From the NCBI RefSeq assembly GCF_913774285.1, contig NZ_CAJYHX010000007.1, forward strand, positions 101,824 to 165,823: a DNA stretch of 64,000 nt, written 5' to 3'. The position numbers and the translations under genes are program-made. The stretch comes from an uncultured Sphingomonas sp. GTDB lineage: Bacteria; Pseudomonadota; Alphaproteobacteria; Sphingomonadales; Sphingomonadaceae. Of this stretch, positions 30,537-37,619 are shown in pieces (within the stretch, counting starts at the first letter, position 1; each line of letters begins with the position of its first letter). The notes beneath the pieces were generated by a model. It had not been told where the DNA came from and made no database searches. It worked only from the letters and a program-made list of their open reading frames with translations.

Positions 30537-31037
30537 ATGGCAGAACCTTCCGCTCCCTCGACCCGCGGCGATCGCCCGGTGACGCTCGCCGCCGTGATCG
30601 GCGCGCACGGCATCGCCGGCGAGGTGCGGCTGAAGGTGTTCGCCGAGGATCTGGCCGCGCACAAGAGCTTCAACGGCGGCACGCTGACGCTCAAGTCGGT
30701 GCGCGGGGGATCCAATGGCGTGATTGCCCGCTTTGCCGAAGTGGCGGACCGCAATGCCGCCGAGGCACTGCGCGGCACCGAACTGACGGTGCCGCGCGCC
30801 GCCCTCCCGCCGCTGGGCGAGGGCGAATACTACCATATCGACCTGCTCGACCTGCCCGTGCTGGGTGAGGACGGGGTCGCGATCGGCCGCGTTGTCGCGA
30901 TCGACGATTATGGCGCGGGGGACGTGATCGAGATCGAACGCCCCGACGGCAAGCGCTTCATGGTGCCGATGCGGCCCGAGGCCGTGCCGAGCTGGGATGA
31001 CGAGAAGCTCGTCGTCGCCAGCGCGTTCGTGGAATAG
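30537..31037 (+). CDS. rimM: RimM, 16S rRNA maturation factor
   Basis: 166 aa from ATG 30537 (MAEPSAPSTRGDRPVTLAAVIGAHG). ATG 30510 in the same frame lies in the arm of a hairpin and is less likely; neither has a good Shine-Dalgarno. RimM assists 30S head assembly through S19. N-terminal domain VTLAAVIGAHGIAGEVRLKVFAEDL and C-terminal PRC barrel EGEYYHIDLLDLPVLGEDGVAIGRVVAIDDYGAGDVIEIERPDGKRFMVPM are clear. Length is normal. In most genomes trmD follows directly; here 3.5 kb of other genes intervene. Confidence 0.95.
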   Translation: MAEPSAPSTRGDRPVTLAAVIGAHGIAGEVRLKVFAEDLAAHKSFNGGTLTLKSVRGGSNGVIARFAEVADRNAAEALRGTELTVPRAALPPLGEGEYYHIDLLDLPVLGEDGVAIGRVVAIDDYGAGDVIEIERPDGKRFMVPMRPEAVPSWDDEKLVVASAFVE

Positions 31038-31136
31038 AAGTAGGATCGGCCCGCTAACGAACTCCATTGCGCCGAGTCCGGTTGTCGATATCTTCCGACT
31101 GTCGTTACCTTTTCGAACCGAGATGGCGGCAGGTAG

Positions 31137-32558
31137 ATGCGTATCGGCCTTTTCGCGGTTTCAGTTGTGGTCGGTTTGGTCCTTGCGTCCGCAGCGCGCG
31201 CCCAGAATCCAGCGGAAGAAGACCTCCCATCGTTCCGCTTCGACGCCCAGGCTGCGCTCCGGTGGATGCCGCTCGACGCCGATGAAGGCGATGGCCTGAT
31301 CCTGCCGATCACGGTCAACGGGCATGCCACCTATGCGGATGTCGATACGGGATCGACGCTGCCGGGCAGCGTGCTGCTTTCGTCCAAATTGCTGACCGAG
31401 ACGGAGAAGGCCAAGTTCGGCAAGCCGGTCGCTACTGAGGCCTATGGTGGTACGAAATTTTATCCGCGGGCGCGGGTTGCCGAACTGATCATCGGCGGCA
31501 TCCATATGAAGAACGAGCCCGTCACGGTGACGGACGAGTCCTTTGGCGGCGACAAGCGGGTGCAGGCCTCGATCGGGATCGAATTCCTTCGCAAATGGGC
31601 CTTGCAGGTCGAGTGGCAGCAGCGTCGGGCGCGGTTTCTCATCGCGGGCGATCTTCCGAAGGGCGCGATGACGATCCCTGTCCGCATCGATCCCAAAAGT
31701 CGTTTCGTGACGCTCGACGCGACGATTTGCGGGGTGACCGTCAGGGCGGTGCTCGACAGCGGTTCCGACAGCGACCTGCATCTGGTGCCGGAGCGCGAGG
31801 AATTGCAGCGCTGTGTGCACAAGCGCAGCGACATCCGGAGCGTCGGCAGTGGTGGTCCGTTGATATCGGGCAGGGTCAGTCTCCCATCGGTTGAGATTGG
31901 CGGTATCCGCCGGGGGCCGATTTTCGCCTCGATAGAACCGGCGGGCGGGCCGCTTTCCGGCCGGGGTTTTGCTGCATCGGTCGGATATGGCGTGTTGCGG
32001 CGATCCAGCTTCATGCTCGACGCAGGCGGGGGCGGGCTGCTCCTCTATGGGCCGGATCGAACCGCCGACGTGCTCGATCCAAGTCATGTCGGAAACCAGT
32101 ACCGCAAAGACCTCAACGGGCTGCTGATTACCCACCTGATGCTCGGCTCCCCGGCGTCGGAAACGACCTTGAAGCCCGGGGATCGGATCTGTGCGCTCAA
32201 CGGCAGGACTATCGCGGAGCTCAAGGGGTTCTATGGCGATATCAATCCGCCCGTCGGGCAGACCGTGCAGGCCCGCATCTGCGGCGGGGAAACGGTGTCC
32301 ATTGTCGCAAGGGATTATCTTGGTGCTGCCGAACTCTCCGCGCGCCTTGGGTCGGCGCCGCCGATGCCGCTGCTTGAGCCGGTCGGTGTCGGGCGGGTGA
32401 CGGAGGCATTCGATCGGTGCACCAAGGGTTCGGGGCGCGAGGCGGCCGGTGCCTGTTCCACCGTACTCAATGCGCCCGATTTGGGAGCTTTCTGGAAAAA
32501 CACCGCTCGAGCGCGGCGGCGCGCGGTGTTGCCGGGGCTTACCGGTCCAGGGCAGTGA
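31137..32558 (+). CDS. Secreted two-lobed retropepsin-like aspartic protease with PDZ domain
   Basis: 473 aa from ATG 31137. Signal peptide at residues 1-22 (ending SAARAQ). Two aspartic-protease motifs are present, ADVDTGST (D70) and VLDSGSDSD (D207), each at the start of a repeat of about 130 residues, as expected if two retropepsin-like lobes are joined in one chain. Residues about 315-395 form a PDZ domain (LITHLMLGSPASETTLKPGDRICALNGRTI). A C-terminal segment has a Cys pair (DRCTKG and GACSTV). Predicted periplasmic. Substrate unknown; DSG instead of DTG in the second lobe is tolerated in the family. It lies between rimM and trmD, and its base composition looks less GC-biased than neighbours, so later insertion is possible. 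Confidence 0.8.
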   Translation: MRIGLFAVSVVVGLVLASAARAQNPAEEDLPSFRFDAQAALRWMPLDADEGDGLILPITVNGHATYADVDTGSTLPGSVLLSSKLLTETEKAKFGKPVATEAYGGTKFYPRARVAELIIGGIHMKNEPVTVTDESFGGDKRVQASIGIEFLRKWALQVEWQQRRARFLIAGDLPKGAMTIPVRIDPKSRFVTLDATICGVTVRAVLDSGSDSDLHLVPEREELQRCVHKRSDIRSVGSGGPLISGRVSLPSVEIGGIRRGPIFASIEPAGGPLSGRGFAASVGYGVLRRSSFMLDAGGGGLLLYGPDRTADVLDPSHVGNQYRKDLNGLLITHLMLGSPASETTLKPGDRICALNGRTIAELKGFYGDINPPVGQTVQARICGGETVSIVARDYLGAAELSARLGSAPPMPLLEPVGVGRVTEAFDRCTKGSGREAAGACSTVLNAPDLGAFWKNTARARRRAVLPGLTGPGQ

Positions 32559-32571
32559 AAGGGGCAGGTTT

Positions 32572-33474
32572 CTACCGCCAGAGCGGCGCTTCCGCGTTCA
32601 GCATGTTGCGGATCGTCGTCGCCGCGACCCCCGCTTCGCCCATCGCGTGGCTGATCTGGTCGAGCCCCTTGGCAACGTCGCCGGCGGCGAACAGGCCGGG
32701 GAGCGAGGTGCGTTGGTGGTCATCCACTTCCAGGCAGCCGCTGTCGTCGGCGCGGGCACCGGCCTCGATGGCCAGCTCGGAGCGGATATGCGAGCCGAGC
32801 GCAGGGTAGAGGCTGTCAAACGCCAACGGCCCCGTAGGCGTCGTGAGGAGGATTTGATCCTTCTCGAGCTTCCAGTCGGTAGCCGGGCCCTCGACGCGCG
32901 CCACGCCTGCCGCGTCCAGCTGCGCGATCTGTTCCGCTGGGAGGTCATGGCGATCGGGGGCGATCAGCGTCACGTCCTGCGTGAAGCTGCGGATGAACAG
33001 CGCCTCGCGCGCGCCGTGTTCGCCGGTGCCGTACACGCCGACGCGCCTGTCGGTGACCTCATAGCCGTCGCACACGGGACAGTAGCGGATCTGGCCCCGC
33101 GCCAGCGCCGCGTCGTGGAGGTCGTCAGGCATTGGCGGGCGGTGGTTGATCACGCCGGTCGCCAGCAGCACCGATCGCGCGCGTACCTCCCGCTCGCCGA
33201 TTCGCGCCGCGAACCCGCCCTCGATCGGCCGCAGGCGCGTAACCTTCGCCGCCTCGCGCACCGTGCCATATTTCTCCGCCTGGGTCCGCATCGCCGCGAG
33301 CAGGTCGAGGCCAGAGATGCCCTCGGGATAGCCGGCATGGTTGTGCGTGCAGGGGATCAGCGCGGCGCGGCTCGATCCGCAGTCGAACAGGCGAATCTTC
33401 AGATGATAGCGGCTGAGATAGATGGCCGCGGTGAGCCCCGCCGGGCCGCCGCCGATGATGATGCAATCGTCCAT
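32572..33474 (-). CDS. Thioredoxin-reductase-like FAD/NAD(P) oxidoreductase
   Basis: 300 aa from ATG 33474 (MDDCIIIGGGPAGLTAAIYLSR). FAD-binding GGGPAG at residues 8-13, second Rossmann motif GVYGTGEHG (146-154) for NAD(P)H, and a redox CPVC at 132-135 in RYCPVCDGYE. The C-terminal FAD motif is GLFAAGDVAKGLDQISHAMGEAG. True thioredoxin reductases carry CATC, so CPVC and the short size point to a related disulfide oxidoreductase with another partner. It is the only minus-strand gene within the rimM-trmD interval and is divergent from the PIN toxin gene, 55 nt away. Confidence 0.88.
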   Translation of the reverse strand: MDDCIIIGGGPAGLTAAIYLSRYHLKIRLFDCGSSRAALIPCTHNHAGYPEGISGLDLLAAMRTQAEKYGTVREAAKVTRLRPIEGGFAARIGEREVRARSVLLATGVINHRPPMPDDLHDAALARGQIRYCPVCDGYEVTDRRVGVYGTGEHGAREALFIRSFTQDVTLIAPDRHDLPAEQIAQLDAAGVARVEGPATDWKLEKDQILLTTPTGPLAFDSLYPALGSHIRSELAIEAGARADDSGCLEVDDHQRTSLPGLFAAGDVAKGLDQISHAMGEAGVAATTIRNMLNAEAPLWR

Positions 33475-33529
33475 CGCGCGCCAGCGCTTGGGCTTGCGAC
33501 AGGTTCCCCGATCGGTTGTAGGGCAGGGG

Positions 33530-33898
33530 ATGGCCACGCCCGATTATCTGCTCGATACCTGCGTCTGCATCCGTCTGTTGCGGGGCGGCGGCGCGCCGGT
33601 CGCGCGGCGGATCGAGGCGGCCGAGCCGGGCGCCATTGGGGTTTCGGCGATCAGCCTTGCAGAGCTGATGGACGGGGCCGGGCAGGGCAGCGCCGCGCTG
33701 GATGCGTTGCTCAAGACGATCCCCGTGCTGGACTTCGATGCGGTGGCTGCACGCGCGTTCCCCGCGGCGCGCGCCGCGCGGGGGCGTCATGATCGGCTGA
33801 TCGCCGCGCACGCGCTCGCGCTGGGAGCGACGCTGGTTACCCATAACGGCCGCGATTTCCGTGCCGTGCCGGGGCTGCGGATCGAAGACTGGTTCTGA
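33530..33898 (+). CDS. PIN-domain (VapC-like) toxin, no own antitoxin upstream
   Basis: 122 aa from ATG 33530, directly preceded by GGGCAGGGG. PIN ribonuclease fold with the acidic residues D9 (YLLDTCVC), E45 (SLAELMDG), D88 (RHDRLIAA) and D109 (THNGRDF). VapC toxins cleave tRNA or rRNA and are neutralised by VapB, usually encoded just upstream. Here the upstream gene is a divergent flavoprotein; the nearest antitoxin lies downstream (33955). The protein aligns along its whole length with the second PIN protein (34217-34594): PD-LLD, VSAIS-AE, DRLIAA, RDF, P-L-E-W. The two PIN genes are therefore paralogues flanking one antitoxin. Confidence 0.85.
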   Translation: MATPDYLLDTCVCIRLLRGGGAPVARRIEAAEPGAIGVSAISLAELMDGAGQGSAALDALLKTIPVLDFDAVAARAFPAARAARGRHDRLIAAHALALGATLVTHNGRDFRAVPGLRIEDWF

Positions 33899-33920
33899 GC
33901 GCGTTGCGCTTCCGCGCCGA

Positions 33921-33944
33921 ATGTATATACATTGCGTATATACG
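33921..33944. promoter_or_regulatory. Twin AT-rich palindromes, probable VapBC autoregulatory operator
   Basis: ATGTATATACAT (33921-33932) and CGTATATACG (33935-33944) are perfect palindromes sharing GTATATAC, with centres 13 bp apart. They end at the Shine-Dalgarno (GGAGG) of vapB. Such AT-rich islands before AbrB-type antitoxin genes are usual sites for VapB or VapBC binding. Confidence 0.65.
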
Positions 33945-33954
33945 GAGGCAGCGC

Positions 33955-34224
33955 ATGGGCGAGGAATATCGCGCCAGGATCTTCAAGTCGGGGAATTCGC
34001 TGGCGCTGCGCCTGCCCAAGGCGCTGGGCCTGAAGGAGGGCGCCGAAGTGGTGCTGCGCGAGGAACGCCGCGGCTTCTCGGTGGAGCCGGTGGACGGCGA
34101 GGAGAAGATCAGCGGCGACTGGATCGGCGCGCTTCCGCATCTGAAGCTGATCCCGGACGAGGACCGCGAACTGGAAGAGCGCCCGCTCGACTGGGATCTG
34201 CGCAAGTTACGGCGCGATGCCTGA
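33955..34224 (+). CDS. vapB: VapB-type AbrB/MazE-fold antitoxin
   Basis: 89 aa from ATG 33955, with GGAGG at the right distance; the open frame upstream crosses the operator and is not used. Residues 5-45 form the swapped-hairpin DNA-binding domain (YRARIFKSGNSLALRLPKALGLKEGAEVVLREE), and the acidic C-terminal half ([25 protein letters not shown]) is the expected toxin-binding tail. It overlaps the second PIN gene by 8 nt, the usual vapBC arrangement. It could also neutralise the PIN protein encoded upstream. Confidence 0.9.
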   Translation: MGEEYRARIFKSGNSLALRLPKALGLKEGAEVVLREERRGFSVEPVDGEEKISGDWIGALPHLKLIPDEDRELEERPLDWDLRKLRRDA

Positions 34225-34594
34225 CCCGATCTTTCTGCTCGACAGCAATATCTGCATCTACCTGCTTCAGGGTTCGGTGGTGCCGCTCAACGCGCGCGTC
34301 CGCCAGCAGGCGCGCGGCAGCCTGGCCGTGTCGGCCATCAGCTATGCGGAGGTCCGGCTCGGCATTCGAGCGCCGGAAGCCGAACGTGCCTTGCAGAGCT
34401 TTCTTCGTGACGTCGTGCTGCTGCCGTTCGACGCTGCCGCTGCGGAGGTCTATGCCCGGCTGCCCTTCCGCCGCGCCCGCCTCGACCGGCTGATCGCAGC
34501 GCAGGCAATTGCGACCGGCCTGACGCTGATCACCAACAACGAACGGGATTTCGCCGACATCCCTGACCTCAAGCTCGAGAACTGGACGCTGTGA
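34217..34594 (+). CDS. vapC: VapC-type PIN ribonuclease toxin
   Basis: 125 aa from ATG 34217, overlapping vapB by 8 nt. PIN acidic residues are D9 ([12 protein letters not shown]), E45 (SYAEVRLG), D90 (RLDRLIAA) and D111 ([10 protein letters not shown]). It should cleave a structured RNA, typically initiator tRNA or another tRNA anticodon stem, when not bound by VapB. The stop overlaps the GTG start of trmD by 4 nt, which couples a toxin to an essential tRNA methyltransferase. Confidence 0.92.
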   Translation: MPDPIFLLDSNICIYLLQGSVVPLNARVRQQARGSLAVSAISYAEVRLGIRAPEAERALQSFLRDVVLLPFDAAAAEVYARLPFRRARLDRLIAAQAIATGLTLITNNERDFADIPDLKLENWTL

Positions 34595-35325
34595 CCTTCG
34601 CTGCAACTATCCTGACACTGTACCCCGAGATGTTTCCGGGCCCGCTCGGCATCTCGCTGGCCGGGCGCGGTCTGCGCGAAGGGCTGTGGTCGCTGGAGGC
34701 GGTGCAGATCCGCGACTTCGCCACCGACAAGCATCGCTCGGTGGACGATACGCCGGCCGGGGGCGGGGCGGGGATGGTGCTGCGCGCCGACGTTCTGGCG
34801 GCGGCCATCGACAGCGTTCCCCGCGAAGGACGCCCGCTCCTCGCGATGACGCCGCGTGGACGAACGCTGACGCAGGACCGCGTGCGTGAGCTCGCGGCGG
34901 GCCCGGGGGCCATCGTGCTATGCGGCCGCTTCGAGGGGTTCGACGAGCGGATCTTCGAAGCGCGCGACATCGAGGAGGTCTCGATCGGCGACTACATCCT
35001 CTCCGGGGGTGAAATGGCGGCCCTGACGCTGCTCGATGCTTGCATTCGGCTCGTTCCCGGCGTAATGGGCGCGGCTTCCAGCGGCATGGACGAGAGCTTC
35101 GAAACGGGGCTGCTCGAATATCCGCAATATACCCGACCTGTCGAATGGGAAGGGCGCACGATCCCCGAAGTGCTGCGATCGGGGGATCATGCGAGGATCG
35201 AAGCCTGGCGACGCGCTATGGCGGAGACCGATACACGGCTAAGGAGGCCGGATCTTTGGGAGCGTCATGAGGGCGCTCGGGTCCAGTCTCCCTCTGGCGC
35301 GCGGCGAAAACATGGGACTGACTGA
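34591..35325 (+). CDS. trmD: TrmD, tRNA (guanine-37-N1)-methyltransferase
   Basis: 244 aa from GTG 34591, overlapping the vapC stop (GTGA). Family start [18 protein letters not shown] follows directly, so the start is firm. TrmD uses SAM to methylate G37 and prevents +1 frameshifts; it is a dimer with a trefoil knot. Knot segments seen: [31 protein letters not shown] and [29 protein letters not shown]-terminal domain includes [26 protein letters not shown]. It is followed by rplS after 1 nt. Confidence 0.97.
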   Translation: MTFAATILTLYPEMFPGPLGISLAGRGLREGLWSLEAVQIRDFATDKHRSVDDTPAGGGAGMVLRADVLAAAIDSVPREGRPLLAMTPRGRTLTQDRVRELAAGPGAIVLCGRFEGFDERIFEARDIEEVSIGDYILSGGEMAALTLLDACIRLVPGVMGAASSGMDESFETGLLEYPQYTRPVEWEGRTIPEVLRSGDHARIEAWRRAMAETDTRLRRPDLWERHEGARVQSPSGARRKHGTD

Positions 35326-35326
35326 G

Positions 35327-35713
35327 ATGAACCTCATCCAGACGCTCGAAGCCGAGCAGATTGCCAAGTTCAACGAAGCCAAGAAGATTCCGGAATTCCG
35401 CCCGGGCGACACCGTCCGCATCGGTGTGAAGGTCGTCGAAGGCGAGCGTACCCGCGTGCAGAACTTCGAAGGCGTGTGCATTGCGCGCGCCAACAAGGGC
35501 ATGGGTTCGAACTTCACCGTCCGCAAGATCTCGTTCGGTGAAGGCGTAGAGCGCGTGTTCCCGCTCTATTCGCCGAACATCGATTCGATCGAGGTCGTGC
35601 GTCGCGGTGTCGTGCGTCGTGCGAAGCTCTACTATCTGCGTGGTCGTACCGGTAAGTCGGCGCGTATCGCCGAGCGCCGCGATACCCGCACCGAGGCGCA
35701 GGCCGCCGAATAA
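35327..35713 (+). CDS. rplS: 50S ribosomal protein L19
   Basis: 128 aa from ATG 35327 ([16 protein letters not shown]), one base after the trmD stop; an ATG at 35312 would add five residues. L19 core [38 protein letters not shown] and [37 protein letters not shown] is complete. It lies at the 30S-50S interface. No clear Shine-Dalgarno, consistent with translational coupling to trmD. A strong terminator follows. Confidence 0.97.
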   Translation: MNLIQTLEAEQIAKFNEAKKIPEFRPGDTVRIGVKVVEGERTRVQNFEGVCIARANKGMGSNFTVRKISFGEGVERVFPLYSPNIDSIEVVRRGVVRRAKLYYLRGRTGKSARIAERRDTRTEAQAAE

Positions 35714-35736
35714 GGCTGGTCTTCCCAGAACGCGAA

Positions 35737-35770
35737 AGGCGTGCGGACCCTGCGGTTCGCACGCCTTTTT
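35737..35770 (+). terminator. Rho-independent terminator of the trmD-rplS operon
   Basis: AGGCGTGCG (35737-35745) pairs with CGCACGCCT (35758-35766), extended inside by GACC/GGTT, with loop CTGC and a following TTTTT. Confidence 0.92.
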
Positions 35771-35881
35771 CGTTGCCGGCATCGGTCGCCGTGGCCGGTT
35801 TTCTCATCCCTCACACAAAAGAAAAGCGCCGCAGACGGGATCCGTCGCGGCGCATCCGGTATCGGCGGAGGATCGCGTGGC

Positions 35882-36190
35882 TTACGCCGCGGCGCGAAAG
35901 CTTTCGTTCTGGAGCAGGGCGCGCCCGCGCGCCGTGAGCGCCGCGTCGCGCACCTCGGGTCCGCCGATGCCGATCAGCAGCGCCTCATAGGCAAGAAGGC
36001 CACGATCGCAGAGGCCCTGCACGGCCGCGACGAAGGCGTGGTGGCGATCCAGCGACGCGCCAAGGTCCAGCGCCGTCGGGGTCAGCGTTGCACTGCCCGG
36101 CCAGCTGCGCTGCAACGCATCGGCGATTGCGACAATGCAGCGCGAATCGAGGGCGCCCAGCGCCTCACGACCTTCCCCGCTCATCGACAT
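35882..36190 (-). CDS. Small protein of unknown function, paralogue of the 37002 gene
   Basis: 102 aa from ATG 36190, chosen because GAGGAGG stands 5-6 nt upstream; the frame continues open to 36256. No signal peptide. The sequence reads SRCIVAIADALQRSWPGSATLTPTALDLG, then AFVAAVQGLCDRGLLAYEALLIG and VRDAALTARGRALLQNE. The gene at 37002-37295 has the same layout: an L-x-x-x-W-P-x-S-x-LTP motif, a DxG(L/F)LAYEAL motif and DA-LTARGRA-L near the end. Predicted small helical, possibly winged-helix-like, cytoplasmic protein. Function unknown. Confidence 0.75.
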   Translation of the reverse strand: MSMSGEGREALGALDSRCIVAIADALQRSWPGSATLTPTALDLGASLDRHHAFVAAVQGLCDRGLLAYEALLIGIGGPEVRDAALTARGRALLQNESFRAAA

Positions 36191-36580
36191 CAGGTCCTCC
36201 TCAGCAACATGGTCCGCATGCTTTTGTGCAACCCGAAGAGCCCTACGCGAACCCACCGATCATCTGCTCAAAACTGCATCTATCAGAACCACGCCATCGA
36301 CCCTCGGCCGGTTCCGCAACATTCCTATGCGCACATCCGCCGAATCGGATTTTTCCGGTCCCGGAGTCGTGCTGTGACGCAGCATTTACGCGACTAGGCA
36401 AATTCTGCCTAGACGTGGATTGCATCCGAAACGAATTTACCGGTTGATAACTTCCGTGTTCGTCTCGTTCTGGAACATCCCCCAGTCCCCGTGCCGGTAA
36501 CTGTGCCGCTGGTAAAACTCCGTACTGCCCGGAACTGCGCGAGTCGCTTACGATACAACCGTTTTCATCAGGGTGTAGTC
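36191..36580. other. 390-nt divergent intergenic region with inverted repeats
   Basis: Region between the minus-strand paralogue and the GAF gene. It is less GC-rich than its surroundings and holds CTAGGCA-AATTC-TGCCTAG (36394-36412) and TGCTG-TGACG-CAGCA (36370-36384), which could be regulator sites for either gene. No convincing sigma-70 or ECF promoter pair and no reading frame worth calling was found. Confidence 0.45.
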
Positions 36581-36973
36581 ATGTCGGCTTGGGGCGTTGC
36601 AGCGTTGAAATTGGATGATCGATTCGGCCAGTGTGCCGCGGGCGAGATGATGCCTGAGGAAAGCCGGATTGTACGTGCTGCGGTGATATTGCTCCGCGGC
36701 GACATTGCGGTCCTCCGCACCGGATCGCGTGCCGTGCTCGCAACCGCCGACGGCGTCGAAGCCGTCGATTCCGCTCGTAGGCTGTCCGACCCGATCGAAG
36801 CGATGGCGCTCGGCTATCGCAGCCAGTTGTCGGTGCCTTTGTGGCGTGACGGTCGCCGGGTCGGCGCGCTGACCGTGCTCGATCGGGACGAGCGTCGTTT
36901 CGAGGATGCGGACATCGCATTGCTGCAGGCGCTTGCTGGTCGCATCGATTGCGCGCAACCCAGCGTCCACTGA
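36581..36973 (+). CDS. GAF-domain protein of unknown function
   Basis: 130 aa from ATG 36581 (MSAWGVAALKLDD); the frame is open 90 nt further upstream but without typical sequence. The second half fits the C-terminal part of a GAF domain: YRSQLSVPLWRDGRRVGALTVLDRDERRFEDADIALLQALAGRI. The first half (IVRAAVILLRGDIAVLRTGSRAVLATADGVEAVDS) would be the preceding strands and helix. GAF domains bind small ligands; no output domain is attached, so it would act alone or by protein contact. It is flanked on both sides by the paralogous ~100-residue proteins on the opposite strand. Confidence 0.75.
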   Translation: MSAWGVAALKLDDRFGQCAAGEMMPEESRIVRAAVILLRGDIAVLRTGSRAVLATADGVEAVDSARRLSDPIEAMALGYRSQLSVPLWRDGRRVGALTVLDRDERRFEDADIALLQALAGRIDCAQPSVH

Positions 36974-37001
36974 CGGACGGCCGCGGGGGCGGGAAGCGCG
37001 T

Positions 37002-37295
37002 TCAGTTCGCCCGGTCTGTCTCGCTCGCCAGCATCGCGCGTCCGCGGGCGGTTAGGGTGGCATCGACCAGCATCGGGCCGTCGCTGTTGAATACCAGTGC
37101 CTCATAAGCAAGGAACCCGGCATCGCTGAGCGATTCAACCATGCCGAGAAATTCGGCGGCGGCCGTTTCCCGGCCGCCCAATCCGATATCGGCGGGCGTG
37201 AGAAGCGTCGAACGCGGCCAGTTCTGCTCCAGCAACCGCGTGGCGCATTCTACCGGAACACCCGAACCTATCCTGCCGAGACGGTCCACCGACAT
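37002..37295 (-). CDS. Small protein of unknown function, paralogue of the 35882 gene
   Basis: 97 aa from ATG 37295, preceded by AGGAGAAG; the longer frame to 37418 is not supported by a ribosome-binding site. Sequence motifs match the 35882 protein: CATRLLEQNWPRSTLLTPADIGLGG, FLGMVESLSDAGFLAYEALVF and VDATLTARGRAMLASE. It converges on the GAF gene with 28 nt between stops. Upstream lie two inverted repeats (37370-37398 and 37411-37434), suggesting regulated expression. Function unknown. Confidence 0.75.
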   Translation of the reverse strand: MSVDRLGRIGSGVPVECATRLLEQNWPRSTLLTPADIGLGGRETAAAEFLGMVESLSDAGFLAYEALVFNSDGPMLVDATLTARGRAMLASETDRAN

Positions 37296-37369
37296 GCGGT
37301 ACTTCTCCTGATCGATCGAGCGCGCCCCGCTTCGCGGCTCCACCGCGGCTGCCGTGTTTCCGGCAACTT

Positions 37370-37434
37370 GTGTGATCCGGACTTTACCATAATCACACCT
37401 CGCGTCGAGTATATTCATTCCGACGTTTGAATAT
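37370..37434. promoter_or_regulatory. Two inverted repeats upstream of the 37002 gene
   Basis: GTGTGAT (37370-37376) / ATCACAC (37392-37398) with 15 nt between, and ATATTCA (37411-37417) / TGAATAT (37428-37434) with 10 nt between. Both lie in an AT-rich island 75-140 nt upstream of the minus-strand start. The remaining sequence up to the peptidase gene at 37620 shows nothing else of note. Confidence 0.35.
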
Positions 37435-37619
37435 CTTTAATTCGCCTTGCCTTTCATTAGCCTTCTAAACAACTTGTTAGTGACTGTGCGGAAGTGTCCG
37501 ATCGCCCGTCCGCTAGTTGTAACGGTTGTAGCCGGGCGGCCGCCGCCTCTTTACGCGCGGGCCCGGCGCGATAAACCACCCGCTGCCGGCCATTGGGCGC
37601 CGGAAGGGCGGAGTGTTGG

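Noticed and set aside
32572..33474. Standard thioredoxin reductase (trxB)
   Set aside because: The redox motif is CPVC instead of CATC and several segments differ, so only a thioredoxin-reductase-like oxidoreductase is called.
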